Assembly: GCA_905331475.1 (NCBI GenBank)
Contig: CAJNYU010001410.1
Coordinates: forward strand, 2,251 to 66,250
DNA length: 64,000 nucleotides
Direction: 5' to 3'
Origin: Rotaria socialis
Lineage: Eukaryota; Rotifera; Eurotatoria; Philodinida; Philodinidae
Shown here piece after piece: positions 1-11,308 of this stretch. The notes beneath the pieces were generated by a model. The model searched no databases, was not told where the DNA came from, and saw only the letters and a program-made list of their open reading frames with translations. The position numbers were made by a program, and so were the translations under genes. Positions within the stretch are counted from its first letter, which is position 1. Each line of letters begins with the position of its first letter.

Positions 1-436
1 AAAAAAAAACTCGCGACGGACTACATGAATGCTGTGCTTCGCACCGCATTAATAATTAGTTGTGCAATGCAGAAAAAAGCTTACTTAGTAATTCTTGTTC
101 GTTTTCAAATACAACATCATAGAAAATTTCCATGTAAAAACGCTCCACGTGAAACTCAATAGAAATATATAGCCGAACATGAAATGAGCTTTTCCCTAAA
201 ATCCATTTAATCATGTTTATAAAATATTCATGTAAAAAAAATGAACAAGTTTCGTTGTGAGAATAAAGTTAAAATGGTATGCAATTAATTCTTTAACAAA
301 TTTGTAGAATATTATTAAAAATCTTGACCATTAGTTGTTCTACCGAGTTGAAACTTCAAAATAGATATTTATAAATTAAAAAAAAGCTTAAGTTGATATC
401 TAAATTATTAAAATGAAGCAAAAAATCTTTTAGATC
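1..436. other. Noncoding 5' flank
   Basis: AT-rich sequence opening with a short A-run. I see no gene. Its last bases hold a polypyrimidine tract and TTTTAG (AG at 432-433) three bases before the start codon of the glycosyltransferase gene, which reads as a splice acceptor for a 5'UTR intron or a spliced leader. Confidence 0.5.
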
Positions 437-1648
437 ATGAATTTTATCTGTGGTAATAGATCGCCTAAAACGTTACCTGCGAGTGCAAAATGTCCTTTAT
501 TAGTATGCATTACTTGCTTGCTCGCTATTGGCATCATTACTATGTTAAGTACAAAGGCTACTCGTGAAAGCTTGTCTCCATATATTCTTACTTCATTTTC
601 ATTTACTCCAATAGAAAAATCCGTATGCAATTATACTTTACCAACATTCGAAAGTTTCATCTGTGATAATACTAGAATTGATCGATTTCCACAAACATCA
701 ACAACGCCATCAAACAATTCATTTGATGTTTATCGAAAAAAAAATCTTGAAAATTACTGTTCGATTGTACCCATTCCAAGAGGTGGCTGGACGAAAGCTA
801 CAGCATATACCGAAAAAGATATTGTATTTGTTATCTTTACAGCTGCTGTATTTTTTCATACAAGAGCAACAGCTGCTCGTGATACATGGATTTCACGTAT
901 AACAAACTATTATTTTCTTAGTGCAACACCTTATCCTTATTTGCCTGTAAGTGTTGTTCCTAATGCTGGTGAAGATAAATTATCCAATATGAAGAAGCTT
1001 TTTTACGGTCTTCAATTGATTTATCAACAACAAATGAAGCTTTCTGTTTCAAATCGACAAAAATGGTTTTATATAGCCGGTTGTGATACATTTATTCTTC
1101 CTCATCATTTACTCAAACGTCTCGATGGTCTCGATTATACAAAGCCTCTTCTAGTTGGTGGCCATTCAGGTCGTATTACATGTCGAGGAGATATAAATCC
1201 AAAAATTACAGTTGAATTTCCATCAGGTGGTGCTGGATTTTTCTTAAGTATGAAATTATTTGAAATGATGCAACCAAATTTAACGAATTTCGTTGAAAAT
1301 GTTTGGCCACATACATCTGAAATATCTGATGTTGCACTTACTTGTCTTGCAGCTCAACTAGGTGTTCGCATAACAAGAAGAGGAGGCTTTTGGTCAAACG
1401 TACCCGATTACATGCTTCGTAAACATGGACGTGCATCATTTCATAGGGATCTCGAACCAAATGGTTTTCACTATGTAAAACCAGATGAAATGTATGCATT
1501 AGATGAATTTTACGTTAATCAATATATGGATCGACTGATTAGTGACAGAAATTGGAATGAATTAATTCAATTTACAAGACGATTTGTTTCTAGTCATTAT
1601 GAATTATTGAGAAAAAAGAGACGCGAATGCACATTACCGAAAATTTAG
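437..1648 (+). CDS. GT31/Fringe-like glycosyltransferase, intronless
   Basis: A 403-residue protein read from one exon. An N-terminal signal anchor lies at about residues 19-38 after a short basic tail, the topology of a Golgi type II enzyme. The region from about residue 130 to 370 resembles the Fringe / beta-1,3-glycosyltransferase fold of family GT31: FYIAGCDTFILPHHL occupies the position of the metal-binding Asp motif (DxD-type, here CDT), followed by LVGGHSG, a GGAGFFLS motif and SDVALTCLA, which correspond to the conserved acceptor and nucleotide-sugar regions. The substrate cannot be told. The classical DDD triad is not intact, so activity needs checking. The ATG follows a TTTTAG acceptor-like site by 3 nt. 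Assignment to GT31-like is fairly sure; the exact subfamily is not. Confidence 0.75.
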   Translation: MNFICGNRSPKTLPASAKCPLLVCITCLLAIGIITMLSTKATRESLSPYILTSFSFTPIEKSVCNYTLPTFESFICDNTRIDRFPQTSTTPSNNSFDVYRKKNLENYCSIVPIPRGGWTKATAYTEKDIVFVIFTAAVFFHTRATAARDTWISRITNYYFLSATPYPYLPVSVVPNAGEDKLSNMKKLFYGLQLIYQQQMKLSVSNRQKWFYIAGCDTFILPHHLLKRLDGLDYTKPLLVGGHSGRITCRGDINPKITVEFPSGGAGFFLSMKLFEMMQPNLTNFVENVWPHTSEISDVALTCLAAQLGVRITRRGGFWSNVPDYMLRKHGRASFHRDLEPNGFHYVKPDEMYALDEFYVNQYMDRLISDRNWNELIQFTRRFVSSHYELLRKKRRECTLPKI

Positions 1649-2494
1649 AATAGGATCGAAGCAAATACAGGATAAATTGTACAACTTGTAACTCGAAAAA
1701 TATTATGGTAAAGTTTTCTATGATTTTTACATAGCAGTGTTCAGATTTCCAAAAAAGAAAATTTTGATCCTGATATCCCCGAAACTTTGTTATTACAAAA
1801 AATTTGATAATGCTCGAAATTGCCAATATTCGTAATTTCCTTTTTCAGATATCTGAGCATACCTCATTGATAGATAAATTTTTAACTTAAAATATCTGTA
1901 CGTAGTCGAATTATAAATTTTAATCCAATAAAACTTCAAACGAATTTTTATTAATAAATCAGATTATAAGTGGTGAGAAATATAAGAACATCAACGTCTG
2001 ACAATGTAACACATAGAGTTCGGTATAACTACCACTTTGCAATAGAAAATGATAAATCATGTAGTTATGTTGTGACTTTCAATGCAACATGAATAGCAAA
2101 TAAGAGACTTTCAAGCGTTTCGGTTTGAAGATAGAATCTATAATTTAAAAGTCTTCTAATTATTTGTGATAAAAAATATAATTTTTTTGCTAGCAGCATA
2201 CGATTCAAATAATAAGATATATGCCGAATATATACGTTCCCAGATGAAATATATCAAGCAATATTATTCATACACTATTTTTTTTGCTTGTTGAATTTCG
2301 ATTATAACTCGTAATGAATACGACTCGATGATATCTCAAGAATGGTTTCTTTCCAAATTTTACAAACTTTCCTAGCTCATTTTTCTGCTTGCTTTATATC
2401 GTGATTATAATTCTTCAATTCATGTTCTTCTATCAATAGAAGTAAAAACATGAGCATAACCGTCAAAAATTTTACTCGATAGAAAATAATAATT
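1649..2494. other. Intergenic, convergent gene ends
   Basis: Space between the stop codons of two convergent glycosyltransferase genes. AT-rich with AATAAA-like hexamers (for example near 1928); no coding segment recognised. Confidence 0.5.
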
Positions 2495-4088
2495 TTATTT
2501 TCGATTAATATTGAAACTATTTATGATTTGCACATCACATACTTGAAATGGTTCATTCGATGACTGCGTTGCATTGAATGTAACATAACGAAATGATTGT
2601 AGTTCAGAAGGAAACTGTCTTGAATCGATGACGAACCTTTGAAAACTTGTAACAGACATTCGATTACCATTCATAAAAATACGTTTGAAAGATCGATGTG
2701 ATATCCACCATATACCATCAAATGATACTTGCATTTTAAGACTACTCTGTAAACGTTCACTATGACCAATAATTAGTGAAAATACAATGTGAGATTGTAT
2801 ACGTAAAAAGTCAATAGCAAAAAAGTCACCCTTCTTCACAAATCCATTTGGACGCCAACATGTTTGTTCATCATTATCAACTGCTTTCAATGTATTATAG
2901 TTAACAAAATGCGTATAATTCGGACCATGAGGAACGTTTCGATATGTTGCTCTATCTGGATCTAATGTAATATCAAATGGAATATTTTCAATATCAACAG
3001 GTAAAACATTGCTGTAGAATATAAAATCATCTTTAGAACTAGGTGATCTAGTAGAATATGGAAATCGGCGGTTTTGCTTTCGAGGAAAACCAACATTCAT
3101 CGTTAGTTGATTTAAACGTAGCGAATATTCAAGTTTACGAATAGCTAGAACAGAACTTGTGTGTTGTAAAGAATAAAAATCCTTTTTAGATGAAAATGCC
3201 ATATCAGTCTCATTAATATCTGTTGGTGATGAAACAAGATCTACTATCAATTGTGATGGAATATCATTGAGCCAAATAGAAAAAAATAAATCACTGAATG
3301 CAAGTAATTCTAAAGATACAACGAAAAAACATGATAATCTATTCGAAAAACTAAATACCTGGATTAGTCTGCAAATGCATTCTAAGTAATTGAAGATGTC
3401 GTTGAGCATGTTCACGTAGAAAAAGACTTCCACAACCAATCCATGAAAATCCTGTATGTAAATCAATCCGAGAATCCATAAATGTCCACAACAGATTGTT
3501 ATAATATGTAACAACATTCGTCACTGAATGCAAAACATTTGGATCTGATCGAAAACTAGCAATAAGTGTTTTTATATAATGAGATGTATTCCAATCATCA
3601 TCAGCATAAAAGCAAACTAACGTTTTAGCTTCAGCACACGCTTGATATTTTGCTTCATCATACATATTCACATAAGAATTAATAATACGAATCAAACCGT
3701 TTGATTGATTACTTGTCGAAATTTCATTGAGAGTAAGATTGATTTCTGGATTATTGTTCCAAATAATAATTTCTTTAAAATATTTGGTGCTAACATAGTG
3801 TTGAACTGCTAGTTGCACTCTTGATAAACGTTTCCAATGAAGTATAATAGCAGTTAATTGATATTGTTGTTCATGTTCAGCTTCAAGAATTTTAGTTTGT
3901 TTTAAAGCATCAAATATTGCATTTGCATCAATAACGTAATTTCGATTGTCGCTTGTACTATCAATATTAAAATTAAATATTCCTATGGTGAACATTAACA
4001 ACAAAGATACTGCTATGTAAAAAGTGGTTTTTCGTTTTAATCTTTCTAACATCGCCCGACGAAAATATTTGCATACATTACTAGCCAT
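2495..4088 (-). CDS. EXTL/GT64-like glycosyltransferase with discoidin-like C-terminus
   Basis: Two exons, 4088-3359 and 3309-2495, separated by a 49-nt phase-1 intron; joined they give 514 residues. A cytoplasmic basic tail and a signal anchor (about residues 22-38) give type II topology. Residues about 75-290 look like an exostosin-like GT64 catalytic domain: LTAIILHWKRL, EIIIWNNNPE and CFYADDDWNTS (DDD metal and nucleotide-sugar motif), then WIGCGSLFLR and DLFFSIWLND. The last about 150 residues, with AVDNDEQTCWRP, KGDFFAIDFL and VSFDGIWW, resemble a galactose-binding (F5/8 C, discoidin-like) module, which is unusual after a GT64 domain. The glycan made is unknown. An AG lies 2 nt before the ATG. 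Confidence 0.75.
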
Positions 4089-6486
4089 TTCTTAGAGGAA
4101 TATTTCTATGTAAAACAAAATTCGAGCTAGTAACCTAGAAGATTGCTAATGCTTGTAGATTGAATACATAACTGATGTTAAAATAATAGTTTTTCACCGA
4201 GTATTTTTTTTTGTTTCAAAGAAAGGTCCAAGTTGGTGCCGGTTAACAATTATAGCATCAAATTCATATTGTCAATGGTACTAGATAAAAAGAAAAAAAA
4301 AACGCCAATGAAATGATTCAACGTCGAGTTAGGACAGTACAAAGCACATTATTCTTTTTCCATGTTTCTCATAATACGTCTTCGAATATTACCCTTGTGA
4401 ATTGACAATAGCTTGAAAGTCATCTTCTGTTGAAATACTATATTCTTTTCAAAACTCTATACTTTTCATACGTTACAAACCGGTGAAAATATCGAATTTC
4501 GATAAATACATTTCCTTGCAAGAAATTTAAAGTGATTTGCAACGTTTAAGCTTTGTATGAAGTATATTTCTGTAGAAAGGACAGCAGTGCTCTATAAATC
4601 TAGATTATGTGAAACGTGCTTTAAATAAAATCATAGTGACTTGAATTTTGTTATTTTCTTTGGAATCATGATGCGTTGGTGTAATATACTCGGATGACAT
4701 CTATATAAAATTCCAAATTCATTGCAGTATAAAGTTGAATAGACAGGTCCTTCCAGATTGAAATTCATCTCACGAAATGAATTATTTGTTACAGTAAACT
4801 AACAAGATTGAGTTCTCGTAAGAGTTCATAATAAATATACGATGAGCTAGCCGCGATCTCAGACAAATAATTGTTTGTCTTGGGAATATACTCAATTGCA
4901 AAAAATCGAATGTTCCTATAGCATGCTAAAGTATGCAATAAATTAGATTTTATCAATAAATATGCTGCATGTAACGACTACTGATTCAATGACGACGGTC
5001 GATAAATTCATAAAAATCAAATGAAGTAAGTATTAGAGTATTTGTAAGATTTTCATAATTTTCTTTTTTTTAGGAATGTTGAACATTGATTCATTTGTTT
5101 TGATACATATCAGAGTAATCCACACAAGTAATTATTTTAAATGAAAAATATGCACATTGACTTATAAATTGTCCGATTCTTGTTAATGCATTACAGCAAG
5201 GGAAAATTAGACATAAACCTGCTGTAGTCATTTATTAAAGTGTAAAATGATGAGCTATTCTTGATTAAGCAGTAAAACACGTTCACAAAAAGATTTGAAC
5301 TAAAAAATGTGAAAAAATGAGAATAACGACAGTGTGTGGATGTGCATATACTTGAAGTTCGTATCTATCTACGTTGAATGAATGTTTCTACCTGAATGTA
5401 AACTGGAGTCTCTTAGCAGAGAACAATGAAAATCGATCAGAATAATGTTGATTTCTATTGAAAAATTATGGATAATATCGGGTTGGGAAGGTAAGTAGCA
5501 ATGAGAAGCTTGTTGAAAAATATGTATCAAAAATCAAATTTCATGGAATGCTTATCATGACCACTTGTTTGAATTGATAGTTTTAAGATTGAAGTCAAAA
5601 TAGAAGTTCACTACTCAGTTGTTCTACTTATCTAGTTTCGATCTCCTGACCTATTGAATGAGCCAGAGTTGAGAGTTATCGGAAGGAATAATGTTTTTAT
5701 GGGATGCAAAATGTGATGTAATTGGAAATGAGACAGCAAGTACAACAAGTTTCTTTGAGATGAGTTGGCTTAGAAAAAGAAAAAAAGAATGTTAGCAAAG
5801 AAGAAAATGAGAGTGATTCATGCCCTGATGTAAATTTCCATGTTACATAGAAGAATTGCTGACCCAGTTTTTCACGATCCACAGATCACTTTTAGAATTC
5901 GTTCAAGAATTTCACTCAGTATTTAACTGTTTATGATCCTGTATGTCTGCCTTGTATGAACCAAATCATTAATTGTATGTTTATTATTTATTCTTCGTTT
6001 TAAAATATACTTTTGTTTAGTTATTACTTAAACACCTATGCTTCAATTAATTTTTTAAGATCCTAAAACTTCATAAATGCTATAATTGATACTTAGAGTA
6101 GCCATGTTACTAGCAAATAGACACTTAAATTACTGTTACGACTGCATTTGATTTTTATAATTCATGAAAAACAAAAATAGATTAAGGAAAGAGAAAAATA
6201 AAGATCTTCAAATTTTGATATTTACTAGCTTATCAACGGATTATATAGAACAACAAGTCAGCCTGTGTGGCTTATACAATGTTAAGATATGTATCGAACA
6301 CAAGACTCCGTGATTTATGGCTTCGATAAATAATTTACGAGTCAGGTAACACGAAACGAAAATAACGTTTCACGATTCGTTTTTTTCTCTTTATGACTTT
6401 ATAAACACGTGTATTATGAGAAAATCGACGTGCACATCAGTCCTTGAAGAAAGCGCGGATAAACGCATTCAAGTATTCATACGTTG
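4089..6486. other. Intergenic, no gene recognised
   Basis: About 2.4 kb between two divergently transcribed genes (promoter sides of both). Only short open frames without recognisable motifs; the frame at 5697-5882 on the minus strand has no supporting splice structure. No clear repeat was seen. Confidence 0.5.
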
Positions 6487-8053
6487 ATGTGTTCTATGAT
6501 TAGTAATAGCAATATCAACAATATACATGGCTTTGTTGCTCCAGGTTGGGAGAATGTTCGCTGTGTTTTTGAGCAAAATATAGTTGACGGACTTGATATT
6601 GGTGCCAGCGTATGTGTTTATCATCAAGGGCAATGTGTTGTCAACTTGTATGGTGGCTGGAAAGATTTAGAAAGAAATAAAGAGCCATATACACCGGATA
6701 CATTACAACTGGTTTTCTCAGTATCAAAAGGTATTATGTCTGCAGCAATAGCGTTATGTGTAGAAAGAGGTTGGCTTGATTATGATAAACCTGTCGCCCA
6801 ATATTGGCCAGAATTTGCTGCAAATGAAAAACAGGTAACCCATGTTTTGAGACGAGCATATCTATTTGCAGTATGAAATGCTAATGTTTTCCGTTTTAAG
6901 AATATAACAATAGGTGAAGCTTTATCACATAGAGCTGGTGTGCCATTTTTTGACGAACAACTAACCATCGACGATGTATGTAAATGGTCTCGAATAATTT
7001 CTCTATTGGAAAAACAGAAGCCGCATTGGAAACCTGGAACAGAACACGGATATCATACATTCACAACTGGTTTTATTGGCGGTGAACTGATTCGTCGTGT
7101 TGATCCACATCATCGATCCTACGGACAATTCCTTCGTGATGAATTAGATAATGAATTTCTTGTGGGCGTTTCCGATGGTGAGATTAAAGCACGTACGGCT
7201 CCGCTTCTTCAAAAGGTAAGTAGTTGGTCACTAAATAGTAGAATCGAATAAATTTTTTCTTGAGAAAAAAATGAAAGATTCTTTTATAAATAGAGCTCAC
7301 TTTCATTCTTTAAAGATCACCGGCAATCCACCTACTCTACCTTCACTCAGTGTGTTTATTAAAAAGGCGTTAACATTAAATGGTGCCTTTTCAATTCTAC
7401 CAGAGAATCCTAATGATCTTCCTTTTAACAAAGCAAAACTTCATCAAGCTGAAATTCCTGCTGCAAATGGAATTACAAATGCGCGAGCTTTAGCACGAAT
7501 ATATGCTCGTCTCATGAGTGATATCAATGAAGATGGTCAAATAGAACAACGTCTTATCAGCGAAAAAACATTACTACAGGCTATAAAAAGTGCTACACCA
7601 GTAAATGAACCTGATCTAGTTTTGTTTGGCATGAAATCAGATTTTGCACAAGGCGGTTTTCGCCTTTTTGATGACTTTTTCAAAGCATCTGGTAGTTGTT
7701 CATTCGGTCATAAAGGTAATATCTATGTGAAAAGCTCATGTATCTTTCTTTTTTTATCAGCTATATCATGAGCATAAGAACTTATTAGGAGAAAAAAAGA
7801 AATCGGTACGTATTTTGAATTTTATATTTGTTTTTTCATAGGTATTGGCGGTAGTTGTGCATTGGGGCATGCTTCACTGAAATTGTCTTACGCTCATGTT
7901 TGCAATCAACTTGACTACAGTCCAACAGTTTTTGATCAGCGTTCAGTTCGTTTACTTCAAGCGATCGAGAAGATTCTTGATTCTCAAAATAATTCGTCTC
8001 TATCTTTATCACATGTAGATCCAATTGAACAATCTAAACAGGCTGACTTATAA
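6487..8053 (+). CDS. Serine beta-lactamase-like esterase
   Basis: Four exons: 6487-6834, 6901-7215, 7316-7715 and 7842-8053, phases 0, 0, 1; 424 residues. The first ATG in frame is 6487. It belongs to the class C beta-lactamase/penicillin-binding-protein-like family found in animals (LACT proteins of nematodes, EstB-like esterases). The catalytic S-x-x-K tetrad is SVSK at residues 78-81, inside VFSVSKGIMSAAIAL. The Tyr motif is GYHTFTTGFIGGE at about 166-178. The third-motif region is FGHKG joined across the last intron to IGGSCALGH. The length fits the family. No signal peptide is evident, so it is probably cytosolic. The substrate cannot be predicted; in animals such proteins hydrolyse esters or lactone-like compounds. 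Confidence 0.85.
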
Positions 8054-8102
8054 TTTGGAATTCTATTTTACTGTAGGTGTTTTATAATTTTAGTCTTAAA
8101 TA

Positions 8103-8108
8103 AATAAA
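8103..8108 (+). terminator. Poly(A) signal AATAAA
   Basis: Canonical AATAAA about 50 bases after the stop codon of the beta-lactamase-like gene, within a run of overlapping AAATAAATAAA. Confidence 0.5.
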
Positions 8109-9753
8109 TGAAAATGAATCTTCCTTTTTTTTGACAGACGCGAGAGACTCACACAATTTTACAATCAAGACATACAATTCGCATTCATTTCTATAGAAAC
8201 CATTTGCGAAAAATTGGCTTCATAAATCGTCAGCAATCATTTTGTTTAATATATTGAAATATTTGCTTATTCATACAGATATTTTATATAATCAAGAAAT
8301 AATTAGCAATTTATGCTTTTAACAATACTTCATTCTATGCAATTAGAATTATATCAAATCATTTAATAGTCTAGATATTTTTACAGTTGCATATCTTATA
8401 GCGAGTTCTATGAAATATCATTTTAAAATTTTCTTTCACCTTGTTCAATTTCTTAAAAATATTAACTACAAAGTTGATGCATCAAAACAATTTTCGTGAC
8501 TATAAACATGCGTGGGATTGAAATAAATCAGTTGTCGTGAAATTTAAGATGAACAGTCAATTTATGCATGTTATATAACATCAATATATAAGTGCACATT
8601 AGTTATGTAGCTATCATTTCTTATTTGAGATAAAAAAATAGTCCAGTATTCTCTAGTTATTCTATATTGTATATGCTTCCATATGAATTTGACCCTCTTG
8701 TAGAACCACTCTGATAGGGATTAATCAAAGTAAGAACATGTTCTTTATAAAAACTTTAAAAAATAAATTTAGTAAATCATTTTATAAAAAGTTCGAAGAA
8801 AGAAAGAACTTTAACTTTAACGCATATTCACAGCGTATATTATTATTGCATGCAACGAATATAAATATATTGAACTTGGCAAACCGCACATGTTTCCAAC
8901 TAAGATTAAGATAGTCCATGGGAAAGCATTTAAGTTACATGCACAAAGCAATCAGACGTACTTGAACATAGTAGAAAAGAGAACGAATATCTATTCGAGC
9001 ATGGCAAAGAAAATACACCATCCAATGAAGAACTGTCAAATTATATGAGATTCTATAAGATTATTAACTGATTTTTCTACAAAAAATATCACACAAAAAA
9101 ATAATTATCTGCCTAGTACTCCATTTCAGCGAAAAGTTTAATCAACGACAGGGTTCATATTCAATCAATGTCGTAGACATGCAGTTTAGCATAAAATAAT
9201 TTCGACGTGATTCCATAATATAAATTGATAACTAGAACGAATTGTGACCATCTTAGTAGTTTTTAATGTTCCAAATTTTTAAAGTAAAATTTACTTGTAA
9301 ATATTACAAATATGTTAGACCATTTAGTGTTTCATTCAATGAGCAAGTGAAGTCATTTAATACTGTTTCGAACAATGCATCGTAATTGTTAGCCATGAAA
9401 ACATCTATTCATACGAAAAAACTAATTCTACAGAATGAATCGTAGAATGTCGGACATTCTTTTAACATTCAAAACTCAGAAAATAGTTGATGGAAATTAT
9501 TTATGCTAATCAAAGATTGGTAAAAAGAATCAGTAAATCTTATGATGGCAATTGATAATCTAGATTATACTTATTTTTATTGGGATTTTTTTTAATAATA
9601 ATCATAATAATAATAAAATACAATTCACCCGAAAGATGCTTTTGTTTATCAAATAATACAGAACATCCCTTATAGTTTTCTTTCTTCCATAGTGAATAAA
9701 TATAAAACAGAAAACCAACGAAATCAAGAATATCTGAACAAAATACCAAAATT
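8109..9753. other. Intergenic between convergent genes
   Basis: AT-rich with no recognisable gene. The minus-strand frame at 9540-9761 is 3' flank of the DCTN5 gene and is not supported as coding. Confidence 0.5.
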
Positions 9754-10403
9754 TTAAGCAATCGGTCTAAAATTTTGATAAAACGATTGCGTTACATCCA
9801 TCATTAACTCTTTTGCTGTTTCAGGAAAATCTTCAACAAAAGCTGATGGTGAGCCCCCATAAACCGCTAAAAATAATCGAAAAACTTCATATAATTAAAG
9901 AAAAATCTTTAATACACTCACTATATGATGGTATAACTGTTTCAGGTGGAATAACAGTATTGGGTAAAATATAAGAACAATCCATGATAATACAACGTCG
10001 TCCAATAACACTATTTTTTCCAATGTGCACATAAGAGCCGATTGTAGCTGCATTAATAACACATTCATCTTCGATAAAAACATGATCCCCAATTTGCATT
10101 GGAAAAAAAGCAACACCTTTAGCAAACTTTTTAAATGGTGGTCGAATCACACATTTTTCACCAATAACACAATTCTTTCCAATTTTAACAGCAGCTAAAT
10201 CTCCACGAACAATGCAATCAGCCATAACGATTGTTTTACCTTGAAGTACGATATTTTGTGAACCACACATTATTGAACGACGACAAACTTTATTGCCTTT
10301 TTAAAGAAATCGATATATTAATATTTTATAAACAAAACTTTTCTTTACCTGACGTTGTTTCAATAAAATCTGATTTTTTATAGAAAATTTCTGCTAGTTC
10401 CAT
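9754..10403 (-). CDS. DCTN5: Dynactin subunit 5 (p25)
   Basis: Three exons: 10403-10349, 10296-9922 and 9866-9754, both introns phase 1; 180 residues, against 182 in human. p25 caps the pointed end of the dynactin complex, which links dynein to endosomal and other cargo. The protein is a left-handed beta-helix built of hexapeptide repeats, visible as [45 protein letters not shown] and [12 protein letters not shown]. The N-terminus ([19 protein letters not shown]) and the C-terminal [19 protein letters not shown] also match the family. A GATTTAG acceptor-like site ends exactly at the ATG. The gene starts only 131 bp after the stop codon of PEX11 on the same strand. Confidence 0.95.
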
Positions 10404-10534
10404 CTAAATCACAAAATTCAAAATTATATTTACATGTGTATATCTATTTGTTCATATGTATATATTTAAAAAATCAAGCCAATACAAATCAAGAAAAATC
10501 ACATTCGAAATAAAAGTTCTCCAAAAGTGTTCTC

Positions 10535-11308
10535 TTATGCCAGTAGTTGATAACTTTTATCCCATAATTGTAATAAACCTAAAACCGATGAAATCGTTCC
10601 AGCAAAACCTTGTAAACCACTATGCAAATGAACAATACTCAGGTTCGACAATGGAATATAAAGATCACATAAGTTTTTAACCGTATCAATAACTAATGGT
10701 CTATTGGCCCAAAAGATATGTGCACGTCTTATTAATGATGTATCGTGTTTTTGTTGAAATTGATGATGCTGTCCAACAGCAAACGATGCTTGTATTTCAT
10801 AATAATCACGTGTTAATGCTAATGACAACCAGAGCAGCCATACTTGATTGAGATATTGTTGTAAGCGTTGTGGATAATTTAAATAGATAATTTTAAAACG
10901 ATGAAGTAATAGAAGATTGTCAAATAACATAAATAATCCTTGACAAACAGCAATTAAACCAAACAATGTTCCAATACGTTTATTTCTTATATGAAAACTG
11001 TCCAGGACACTGTTTACATAATCAACAAAACGTCCCAGACGCATACCTTGTAAAATAAAATAACAAATAAGTAATGAAAAAAAACAATTTCTATCTCTTA
11101 TTTTACCTTTTCGAGTTAAACTCATGACTGATTCTAAGTTTTGAAATATTTCGACAAGTCGTTCACCATTTACGACACGCCGTTTCTTTATATAATACCA
11201 TGCAAGAAAACGTGATGCATATTGAACGGTACGATAGATTTTATCACGTCCAGCTGTGCGTGATGTAAAACGAATTACTTCGTCAAGACAAATTTTTGAA
11301 CAAGACAT
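10535..11308 (-). CDS. PEX11: Peroxisomal membrane protein PEX11
   Basis: Exons 11308-11107 and 11046-10535, giving 237 residues. PEX11 proteins elongate and divide peroxisomes by remodelling the membrane. Matching features are GRDKIYRTVQYASRFLAWY near the N-terminus, the amphipathic segment with SLTRK joined to GMRLGRFVDY, and the C-terminal membrane segment ending LGLLQLWDKSYQLLA. The intron 11106-11047 is 60 nt, a multiple of three with no stop, so the unspliced frame stays open. It is called an intron because it has GT..AG ends with a T-rich tract, and because removing it restores the conserved RK-(x)-RLG motif. The ATG lies directly after TTTTTTCAG. Confidence 0.9.
   Translation of the reverse strand: MSCSKICLDEVIRFTSRTAGRDKIYRTVQYASRFLAWYYIKKRRVVNGERLVEIFQNLESVMSLTRKGKIRDRNCFFSLLICYFILQGMRLGRFVDYVNSVLDSFHIRNKRIGTLFGLIAVCQGLFMLFDNLLLLHRFKIIYLNYPQRLQQYLNQVWLLWLSLALTRDYYEIQASFAVGQHHQFQQKHDTSLIRRAHIFWANRPLVIDTVKNLCDLYIPLSNLSIVHLHSGLQGFAGTISSVLGLLQLWDKSYQLLA

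Noticed and set aside
430-630. Minus-strand open frame overlapping the GT31-like gene
   Set aside because: Antisense shadow of a clearly better coding frame; no family motif.
663-902. Second plus-strand frame inside the GT31-like gene
   Set aside because: Shadow frame; Leu/Lys/His-rich with no motif.
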